Positions 27,401 to 33,635 of a stretch of DNA of 64,000 nt are shown piece by piece. The stretch covers positions 1-64,000 of the forward strand of contig CAZWCE010000004.1 in assembly GCA_964632505.1 (NCBI GenBank), written 5' to 3'. A program made the position numbers and the translations under genes. The DNA is from CAZWCE01 sp964632505 (GTDB lineage: Bacteria; Planctomycetota; Planctomycetia; Pirellulales; Thermoguttaceae). The notes under the pieces are model-generated. The model saw nothing but the letters and a program-made list of their open reading frames with translations, did not search any database and had not been told where the DNA came from. Position 1 is the first letter of the stretch; each line of letters opens with the position of its first letter.

Positions 27401-28061
27401 CAAACCTTTCACTCAGGTCGACGAGTCTTCCACCCGGCGTTTCGGAGGCACGGGGTTGGGACTGGCAATCAGCAAACGACTGGCGGAAATGCTCGGAGGC
27501 GGCATTTCCGTCGAGAGCACGGTAGGGGTGGGGAGCACGTTCCGGTTGTCCATCTCTTCCGGTTCACTCGATGGAATCGACTGGATCGATTCGCCTCGGG
27601 AATCCATCGGGCCTCAAGAAAAGAAACAAAGCATTCCCTCGCTTGCTGCGTTGCGATTGGACGGTCGCATCTTACTAGCCGAAGATGGGCAGGATAATCA
27701 GCGTCTGATCTCGCTGCTCCTGAAAAAGGCGGGCGCCGAAGTCGTGGTCGCCGAGACCGGCGAAGCCGCCTGTGAACTGGCCTGGAAGGCGCACGAGAAC
27801 GGCAAGCCGTTCGACCTCATCTTGATGGACATGCAAATGCCCGTCATGGACGGCTACACCGCCACACGAAAACTCCGACACTTCGGCTTCACCATTCCGA
27901 TCATCGCCTTGACCGCCCATGCCATGGAGGGAGCCCGGGAAGAGTGTCTGGCGGCCGGTTGCGACGGCTATCTGACCAAGCCGATCGATCGACACGATTT
28001 CCTGCAAACGATCGCTCATTTCGGCTACTCCCGACAAAATGTCGCTCATGAGCAAGATTGA
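24468..28061 (+). CDS. Hybrid sensor histidine kinase with haem-binding Tll0287-like sensor and four PAS domains
   Basis: 1197 residues. A membrane helix (about 13-30) and a second at about 215-235 flank an extracytoplasmic domain with a CLKCH haem c motif near residue 175, as in Tll0287/DUF3365-type sensors. Cytoplasmic PAS domains follow at roughly 245-365, 380-500, 510-640 and 650-765, then a coiled coil. The HisKA domain carries the phospho-His in SHEIRTPM near 810. The ATPase domain has NLVGNAIKF, DTGIGM and GGTGLGLAI. A receiver domain (about 1070-1190) carries the phospho-Asp in LILMDMQMPVMDG near 1120. It probably senses redox state or a gas. No separate response regulator lies nearby. 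Confidence 0.92.
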   Translation: MRYFKDKLKRYTYYLLVAWTLMIGLSMIWNGSRLDQAAHLAAQVAARAEFEKDVLYRRWNASHGGVYVPATESSPPNPHLEVPHREVMTESGKKLTLINPAYMTRQVHELGYETDGVFGHITSLNPIRPQNAPDAWESEALKQFEQGEQEVASVETIHGERHMRLMRPLVTEKGCLKCHAVQGYREGEIRGGISVAKPMEPFLSIAREKMVDLALAHGILWLFVVAGIVGGSHRIHRQQKELLESEKILYTTLQSIDDGVIRTDASGNIVDMTRLAEKLAGVTMEEVLHRPFEKEIAIVDADGNQLPDSPVEAALRTGRPVHSDSEVFLKLREANDRQITFSATPIRLDSDGVIGVAFSFRDVTEEARTHRILKDRQARLQVITQSAQDAIIMMNSRGKISFWNRAAENTFGFTSEEAIGADLHTLIAPNQYHTAYKKAFARFRETGKGSAIHRTTELEANHKDGHQLPVEVSLSAVQGKEGWEAVGVVRDISERKETELLIRQNRRELEKSYRKIRELTDSIQDVLWGYHIDQEGNVLDSSITERADDLLEIEKGSIGDDFETFFRHVHPADVENVRAKLHELLYSPENVLGMEYRLILPTGKIKWVHSSGIATQLDDGTIKAYGRTTDITANKVAEESLRENETLLHEVGTMVRVGGWKIDVDTKKLHWTPEIYRITELPEEEELTLEKALELFEANDRKELQTLLEECEETGKPFDRRMSIVNAAGKHLWVRVKGRAIEIDGVISKVLGTCQDITDQIMAEENLKKAKEDAESLNEHLQEQTAIARRLASEAETASMAKSTFLANMSHEIRTPMTAILGYADILMEESGLDQAPPQRREAIETIQRNGEYLLELINSILNLSKIEAGKLELHHQRCSPVHIVSGVASLMRGRAKSKPLSLEVIFEGKLPESIHTDALRLRQILINLVGNAIKFTKQGSIRLVTRFVPNAQERGQVQFDIVDTGIGMTEKQMKKLFKPFTQVDESSTRRFGGTGLGLAISKRLAEMLGGGISVESTVGVGSTFRLSISSGSLDGIDWIDSPRESIGPQEKKQSIPSLAALRLDGRILLAEDGQDNQRLISLLLKKAGAEVVVAETGEAACELAWKAHENGKPFDLILMDMQMPVMDGYTATRKLRHFGFTIPIIALTAHAMEGAREECLAAGCDGYLTKPIDRHDFLQTIAHFGYSRQNVAHEQD

Positions 28062-28210
28062 TTTCGCGCGCAAGACCGTCTATTTCACGGCTTGTACGGC
28101 CCCGAGCCATTGACGCCTATTCTCGTGCTTCATTAAAATATCAAATGGAATCGGCCCGTTCGGCAAAACGGTTTTTCCTCTCCCTGCTGGACCGAGAAAG
28201 GAATCGACAA

Positions 28211-29185
28211 ATGAACCGCTTATCAACAATCCTCCGTTGCGCATTACTATTATGTCTGGTCTTGATGGGAAAAACGCTGCCCGCGGGGCTCGAGGTGACT
28301 CTCTTGGGAAAAGATTATCAGCCCGACCGTGAGAAAGTTCCCGTCATTCAAGATCGGGCGAACATGGGCGGCAATACGAGCGTTCGCAATACCGATCGGG
28401 ACCACTTGATCTGGAAGACGCAAGGATATTATCAACGCAACCGCGATCTTGGTCAGGTTTTCACACCGCAAAGCGATATCATCCTGGATGCGATCATCCT
28501 TCGGACCGGCCCGGCCGACAGTGCCGTCCTCGCCGGGGCGCCGGGCGCGGAGGTCTTCCTGCAATTGTTCGAAGTGGAAGGCCGCCCGGAACTGAACGAC
28601 AACGGAACTCCCCGGGGGACCGCCGCCAAGCACGGTTTTTCCAAGAATCATCGTTGTGACGACTATCTGACCGGAGTCCGCTACGTTCCGATCATGCGTG
28701 CCGAAGGGGGACGGTTTCCCGATCTCGCACCGACGAAAGATCTTCAAGGAAACGAACTCCCCGGTCAAAACGGCCGGCTCACCTATCTCCGGTGGGACTT
28801 GACCGGCGAAGATGAAGTGACCTTAAAGTCGGGAAAACGTTACGCCTTCATGGTGGGATTCACCGAACCGGGGGCCCATCGGGGATTCACCCTGGCCAAC
28901 GACAATCGGGCCGGCAGAAAGGGACCGGCGTCTCTGGGAGGAGTGGAGGACGCCTATGCCGGCGGCTGGGCCGTTCGGCGTGAGGGAGACGGTTCCGTCC
29001 CTCCGACAATGCAACCGGGCGAATCGCCTCCGGGAGATCCCCGCCAACGCGAAAAAATGTATCGGCAATCTCTCTTTCCGAGCGGGGAATCCCGTTACCG
29101 TCTTCAGCCGACAACCGACGGCTATCCCGATGTGGATACCTACCGCGATGTGGAATTCTACATCGAAATCAAAAAGACATCATGA
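28211..29185 (+). CDS. Secreted protein of unknown function
   Basis: 324 residues. The ATG at 28211 follows AAAGGAA and opens a signal peptide (RLSTILRCALLLCLVLMG, cleavage near LPAG). The rest looks like a beta-rich secreted domain with FTPQSDIILDAIILRTG, PGAEVFLQLFEVEG and LKSGKRYAFMVGFTEPG, a pattern resembling carbohydrate-binding or choice-of-anchor sandwich modules. A positively charged C-terminal half ends in EFYIEIKK. I do not recognise the family. It follows the hybrid kinase by about 150 bases. Confidence 0.7.
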   Translation: MNRLSTILRCALLLCLVLMGKTLPAGLEVTLLGKDYQPDREKVPVIQDRANMGGNTSVRNTDRDHLIWKTQGYYQRNRDLGQVFTPQSDIILDAIILRTGPADSAVLAGAPGAEVFLQLFEVEGRPELNDNGTPRGTAAKHGFSKNHRCDDYLTGVRYVPIMRAEGGRFPDLAPTKDLQGNELPGQNGRLTYLRWDLTGEDEVTLKSGKRYAFMVGFTEPGAHRGFTLANDNRAGRKGPASLGGVEDAYAGGWAVRREGDGSVPPTMQPGESPPGDPRQREKMYRQSLFPSGESRYRLQPTTDGYPDVDTYRDVEFYIEIKKTS

Positions 29186-29205
29186 AGCAATCAGCTTTTT
29201 TTGTC

Positions 29206-29239
29206 TTGACGAAAAAACCTTATTTGGCTAAAATGCCAA
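29206..29239 (+). promoter_or_regulatory. Promoter with overlapping ArsR-type operator
   Basis: TTGACG (29206-29211), exactly 17 bases, TAAAAT (29229-29234). The -10 box is the spacer of an inverted repeat TTGGC (29224-29228) / GCCAA (29235-29239). A repressor bound there would cover the -10, the usual arrangement for self-regulated ArsR/SmtB genes. Confidence 0.75.
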
Positions 29240-29351
29240 GTACTGATCGTCGATACTGTAATATGGTCCTCCCTCGATGAATCGTCTTCACGTGATTGAG
29301 GAGGTCGGGACGGGCCGACGGAAGTTCATCACCACTTTCGGAAAACGCATC

Positions 29352-29678
29352 ATGAATAAAGACGCAGCCCAATATACATTGCAAATGAAGGCGAAGATGT
29401 TCAAAGCATTGGGACATCCCACTCGATTGGAAATCGTCGAAAAACTCGCCGAAGGAGAGCAATGCGTTTGCGAGCTTCAAAAACTCAGCCTTTCCGATAT
29501 CTCGACGGTTTCGAAACACCTGAGCGTACTGCTGGAGGCGGGAATCGTCGAACGTGAAAAACGCGGCACCATGGTCATGTACCGCCTGACCTGCCCCTGC
29601 GTCATCGGCTTCTCCCAATGCCTTCAGTCCACGATCGAAGCACAAAAAAAACAATGGGCCGAGTTGCTCGAATCGTAA
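29352..29678 (+). CDS. ArsR/SmtB-family metal(loid)-responsive repressor
   Basis: 108 residues from the ATG at 29352. An upstream ATG at 29277 would add 25 non-homologous residues, but neither start has a strong ribosome site. The winged helix-turn-helix has FKALGHPTRLEIVEKL, then CVC at residues 38-40 in the ArsR metal-site position, and the recognition helix SDISTVSKHLSVLLEAG. Three further cysteines lie near the C-terminus (Cys81, Cys83, Cys90). It probably binds As(III), Sb(III) or a soft metal and releases the operator upstream, controlling the genes that follow. Confidence 0.9.
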   Translation: MNKDAAQYTLQMKAKMFKALGHPTRLEIVEKLAEGEQCVCELQKLSLSDISTVSKHLSVLLEAGIVEREKRGTMVMYRLTCPCVIGFSQCLQSTIEAQKKQWAELLES

Positions 29679-29823
29679 GTTCGCTTCTCGAGGGCCATCG
29701 CCCCCGGAGCGAAATTTTTTTGGGCGATTACTTGGCCTTTTGGCAAAACAGCCACCAAAAGCCGTACGACCACCGGTGTTCTCCACATCGACTTCAGGAA
29801 ACGAATTCAGGAAACCAAACCCG

Positions 29824-31188
29824 ATGGATAAGAAACAGATCAAAATCCTTGCATGGCTGGTGGGCATCTTTCTGGTCGCCTACTTCTTGCCCCTAGGACA
29901 TCCCGACGTCAAACGCGGCATCTACGAGGCGTTCGTTCTCTTGCAGTGGTACGCCCGGAATCATACGCTGGCCTGCGTGGTTCCCGCCCTGTTCATTGCC
30001 GGGGCGATCACCACGTTCCTCTCCAAGGAAGCGATTCTGAAGCACCTGGGACCGACGGCGAACAAGGTCGAATCGTATTCGGTCGCTTCCGTTTCCGGAA
30101 CGGTCTTGGCCGTCTGCTCTTGCAGCGTGTTGCCGATGTTCGCCGGTATTTACCGCATCGGAGCCGGGCTGGGACCGGCGGCCTGCTTCCTCTACGCCGG
30201 CCCGGCGATCAACGTCATGGCGATCTTCCTCACCGCCCGGGTGCTGGGTTGGGAACTGGGGGCGGCTCGAGTCATCGGGGCGATCGTCTTCGGCATCGTC
30301 ATCGGGCTGATCATGGCCCTCCTTTTCCGGAAAAGTGAGAAACAGCGAAACGATCAAGTGATGCAGATGCCGGATCCTCCGGCGGCGAAGCTGCCTCTCT
30401 GGAAAAGCGTGTTCCTTTTGGGCGGCATGATCCTCTTCCTGGTTTTCAGCGATTGGTTCAATCCCGGCGACAAGATCGTGGTCCTCAAGGACGGCACCAC
30501 CTTCCAGGCGACCCAGCAGTACGAAACGACCGGTCAGTACGATCTGCGTTTGAAGGAGTCGGTCGACGATCATGACGAAGGCGAAGTGGTGCGGTTTGAA
30601 AAAGAGAACATCGATTCGATTGAAGATGTCGACAGTTGGGTGGTGCGCGTGCATCATATCCGCTGGTATCTCGCCGGGGTGATGGGCTTTTTCGTGCTCT
30701 TGATGGCTTTCGCCTGGCTCGATCGGGAGGACCGCATCGAGTGGATGCACAATACCTGGTTTTATACCAAGCTGCTGGTGCCTCTCCTGTTCGGCGGGGT
30801 CTTTCTGGTCGGATTCCTCGGCGCTCTTGTGCCGGAAGAACAGGTCGCCCGCTGGGTGGGGGATAACAGCTTTACGTCGAACCTCATCGCGTCGGTGATC
30901 GGTTGTGCCTTCTATTTCGCCACACTGACGGAAATTCCCATCCTCGAAACACTCATGCGCAACGGCATGGCCTCGGGGCCGGCGCTGGCGCTCTTGCTGG
31001 CGGGCCCGGCGCTGTCGATCCCCAGCATTCTGGTGATTCGATCCGTCATCGGCAATACGAAAACGATCGCCTTTATTTTTCTAGTCGTTCTCATGGCTAC
31101 GCTGGCCGGAATGGTCTTCGGCCAATTTTTCCCGGAGAATCCCGTGATGGAAATCCCACTGGGGACCGGGCCGCTCGGCCATTCTTGA
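29824..31188 (+). CDS. Two-lobed permease of the DUF318/ArsP type (SO_0444-like efflux transporter)
   Basis: 454 residues from the ATG at 29824 (AGGAAA upstream). Two halves of about four to five membrane helices each are joined by a roughly 80-residue soluble linker (about 215-300) with the beta-rich motif VVLKDGTTFQATQQY. The first half carries VCSCSVLPMFAGIYRIG with Cys98 and Cys100, typical of this permease group that includes ArsP and SO_0444-type Cu/Zn exporters. The second half has FATLTEIPILETLMRNG. The ArsR gene upstream suggests efflux of arsenic species or a soft metal. The substrate is not certain. Confidence 0.88.
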   Translation: MDKKQIKILAWLVGIFLVAYFLPLGHPDVKRGIYEAFVLLQWYARNHTLACVVPALFIAGAITTFLSKEAILKHLGPTANKVESYSVASVSGTVLAVCSCSVLPMFAGIYRIGAGLGPAACFLYAGPAINVMAIFLTARVLGWELGAARVIGAIVFGIVIGLIMALLFRKSEKQRNDQVMQMPDPPAAKLPLWKSVFLLGGMILFLVFSDWFNPGDKIVVLKDGTTFQATQQYETTGQYDLRLKESVDDHDEGEVVRFEKENIDSIEDVDSWVVRVHHIRWYLAGVMGFFVLLMAFAWLDREDRIEWMHNTWFYTKLLVPLLFGGVFLVGFLGALVPEEQVARWVGDNSFTSNLIASVIGCAFYFATLTEIPILETLMRNGMASGPALALLLAGPALSIPSILVIRSVIGNTKTIAFIFLVVLMATLAGMVFGQFFPENPVMEIPLGTGPLGHS

Positions 31189-31339
31189 GAGGGCCGTCCC
31201 AAGATGCAATCGACAAGATCAGGATATGAGAAATCGCGAAGAATACCGGCCCGAACGTACAAAAAAGCGGACAATTCCCGCTTGAGCGACTACAATGAAG
31301 TGGTGAGTATTCCCATAAGAAGGAGAAAGGAACGAACCC

Positions 31340-31570
31340 ATGTTGATTCAAATTCTCGGAACCGGTTGCGCCAAGTGCAACCAACTGAAAGAGAACGCCG
31401 AGGTAGCAGTGAAGGATCTCGGCAAGGACGCGCAGATCGAGAAAGTCGAGGACATCATGCAGATCACCAGTTTCGGAGTGATGAGCACGCCGGGACTGGT
31501 CGTCGACGGGCAGGTGAAAGTGACGGGTAAGATTCCCTCGGTCGAAGAGATCAAGGGAATGCTCGAGTGA
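31340..31570 (+). CDS. Small thioredoxin-fold protein (TM0996/MTH895 family)
   Basis: 76 residues, preceded by AGGAG-containing leader sequence. It is a minimal thioredoxin fold with the active site GTGCAKC (Cys10, Cys13), the cis-Pro loop STPGLVVDG, and a final helix. Members of this family commonly lie next to permeases of the type just upstream, and may pass electrons or bind the metal. It is the first of three thioredoxin-like proteins in this cassette. Confidence 0.92.
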   Translation: MLIQILGTGCAKCNQLKENAEVAVKDLGKDAQIEKVEDIMQITSFGVMSTPGLVVDGQVKVTGKIPSVEEIKGMLE

Positions 31571-31624
31571 TGTAGGTCTCTGGGACACCGGCGGCATTTT
31601 CTTCGTCTCCATAAGGAATAACCG

Positions 31625-32260
31625 ATGAGCGATTTCAAAAAACCGATCACCTACGTGCTGGCCGTGTTCCTGGTCATGTCGATCTTCGTGATGGCGAGTA
31701 AGTCGATCATCGAATCGGCCAAGTTCGATGAGGAGGATCTCGACCGGTTGGCCGAAAAAATCACCGAGCGGCTCGGTTCGCGGCCTTCCCTTTCCAATGT
31801 GCCCCGACGGGAAAATTATGTGACGGTTTACTACCTCCACGGTGAGCCTTGCCCGACTTGTGAGACGATGGAGTTTCTCGCTCATAAGACACTGGAAGAT
31901 CATTTTGCCGAACAGGTTGCCTCGGGGCGGGTCGTGTGGGAAGATGTCGATTACCGCGAGAAAGAGAATCAGTCGCTGGCGAAGCGTTTCGACGTGGTGA
32001 CTTCCACGCTCCTGCTGACGCGACATGAAGACGGCGAGATCACCGCGCACGAGAATCTCGTGGAAATCTGGGATCTCTACAATCAACCGGATCGCTATAT
32101 CCAATATGTGCGAAAGGAGTTGGCGGCCTTTCTCGAGGAGACGAATGACGGCGAGCCTCCTCAGAAAACGCCACAAGACGAGCCGCCGTTGATCGAGCCT
32201 TCGCACGACCTCTCGAACGAGGAAGCCGAGCAAGAGACACCGCTGCCCGGCTTGCCTTGA
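31625..32260 (+). CDS. Membrane-anchored thioredoxin-like protein
   Basis: 211 residues. A single N-terminal helix (ITYVLAVFLVMSIFVM) anchors it, followed by an acidic helical linker and a thioredoxin-like core with VYYLHGEPCPTCETME (Cys76, Cys79). The core lacks an obvious cis-Pro loop. The last 50 residues are Pro/Glu-rich and probably disordered. It shares a Y-x-H-x-x-x-CPTC pattern with the next gene, so the two may be paralogues. It lies in the ArsR cassette and probably faces the periplasm. Confidence 0.8.
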   Translation: MSDFKKPITYVLAVFLVMSIFVMASKSIIESAKFDEEDLDRLAEKITERLGSRPSLSNVPRRENYVTVYYLHGEPCPTCETMEFLAHKTLEDHFAEQVASGRVVWEDVDYREKENQSLAKRFDVVTSTLLLTRHEDGEITAHENLVEIWDLYNQPDRYIQYVRKELAAFLEETNDGEPPQKTPQDEPPLIEPSHDLSNEEAEQETPLPGLP

Positions 32261-32296
32261 GGTAATTCTCAAATTCCAACGAACAGGAAGAAGAAC

Positions 32297-32737
32297 ATGT
32301 TTCGAAAAACGATCATTTCCCTCGTCTCGCTCGTGTGCGTTCTGGGAACGGTCACGGCTCTTTCCGCTCAGGAGAAGCAAGAACAGGGCAAGCTTCCGGG
32401 GCACCGGGTCGTGGCGATGTATTTCCACCGGACCGAACGCTGCCCCACGTGCCGAAAGGCGGGGACTTATACGAAAAAGGCGATCGAAAAAGGCATGGCT
32501 GAAAAGGTGAAGTCGAAAGAGGTTTCGTTGCACTTCGTCGATTTTCAGGACGAAAAGAATGAGAAACTGACGAAGGCGTACAAGATTTCCGGTCCGGCGC
32601 TGGTTTTGGCCGACGTGCACGACGACAAGGTAACTTCCTGGAAAACCCTGCCGAAGCTCTTCGCCCTGGTCGGCGACGAGGACAAGTTGGCCCGTTACGT
32701 CCAGGCGAACATCCAAGCGTACCTCGAAAAAGAATGA
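32297..32737 (+). CDS. Secreted thioredoxin-like protein
   Basis: 146 residues with a signal peptide ending near LSAQ. The core has MYFHRTERCPTCRKAG (Cys49, Cys52) and then HFVDFQDEKNEKLTKAYKI and SGPALVLADV, in thioredoxin-like order. It is closely similar in layout to the preceding gene and is only 36 bases after it. Presumably periplasmic and coupled to the membrane protein that follows, since CcdA-type proteins deliver electrons to such partners. No substrate is known. Confidence 0.82.
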   Translation: MFRKTIISLVSLVCVLGTVTALSAQEKQEQGKLPGHRVVAMYFHRTERCPTCRKAGTYTKKAIEKGMAEKVKSKEVSLHFVDFQDEKNEKLTKAYKISGPALVLADVHDDKVTSWKTLPKLFALVGDEDKLARYVQANIQAYLEKE

Positions 32738-32762
32738 ACCTCGCATCCATGGGAGCTTGTTG

Positions 32763-33482
32763 ATGTTTCAGCTTCTCGGCCTGGCGCTTTGGGCGGGGAT
32801 CCAGACCTCGATCTCGCCCTGCCCGCTGGCCACCAATATCGCCGCGATCACTTTCCTGGGGCGTCGGGTCGAAAGTGGATTTCTCGTCTTCCTCGGGGGC
32901 GTCCTCTATACCATCGGGAGGACGCTCGCCTACACCCTCCTGACGATTCTTCTGCTCAAAACAGCCCTCCAGCGAGCCGAAGTTTCACTCTTCCTCCAGT
33001 CGCGAATGTATGAAATTCTGGGGCCCGTCCTCCTTTTCATCGGCATGTTGCTGCTGGGACTGATCCCCTTGCATTTCGGCACCGGCCGATTCTCCGACCA
33101 AATTCAGAAACATGTCCATGGTCTGGGTATCTGGGGCGCGTTTCTCTTGGGCATTCTCTTCGCCCTTTCCTTTTGTCCCACCTCCGCCGGACTCTTTTTC
33201 GCCGCGCTCGCTTTGGCCAAGTCGGGCGATTCGCTCATCTTGGTCCCGGTCGTCTACGGCATCGGCACCGGCCTGCCGGTGATCGGCTTCGCCCTGCTGA
33301 TCGCCTACAGCGCGCAATCGGTCGGGAAGACATTCCATATCCTCACCCAGGTGGAATGGTGGGTCCGCAATATCGCGGGATGGATCTTCATTGTCTTGGG
33401 GATATGGATGTCCTTGGGGAATATCTTCGAAATCGGTTGGGTCGAGCACCTCTCGAGGACGCTCTGGAGCTGGGTTTTCTGA
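32763..33482 (+). CDS. CcdA/ArsG-like membrane protein
   Basis: 239 residues from the ATG at 32763 (GGAG 7 bases upstream; two in-frame TTG codons just before it are less likely). About six membrane segments. Cys20 in SPCPLATN and the Cys in LSFCPTSAGLFF (about residue 138) occupy the positions of the electron-carrying pair in CcdA/DsbD, which moves electrons across the membrane. Proteins of this type in arsenic cassettes are annotated as ArsG-family aromatic arsenical permeases. A role as electron donor for the thioredoxin-like neighbours, or as exporter, fits equally well. Confidence 0.83.
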   Translation: MFQLLGLALWAGIQTSISPCPLATNIAAITFLGRRVESGFLVFLGGVLYTIGRTLAYTLLTILLLKTALQRAEVSLFLQSRMYEILGPVLLFIGMLLLGLIPLHFGTGRFSDQIQKHVHGLGIWGAFLLGILFALSFCPTSAGLFFAALALAKSGDSLILVPVVYGIGTGLPVIGFALLIAYSAQSVGKTFHILTQVEWWVRNIAGWIFIVLGIWMSLGNIFEIGWVEHLSRTLWSWVF

Positions 33483-33635
33483 GCCTCCTCCGCCGACTCC
33501 CCCTTTCGAAAACCTCCCGCTTCCTGGCCGGGTTCGATTGGCTATAACCCTATCGGGGGGTGGCGAACTCCTCGGAGATGCGGTAGAGTGAAGAAAGCTG
33601 AACTATTCCTTTTTCGCTTTCTTTAAGGTGTTTTC

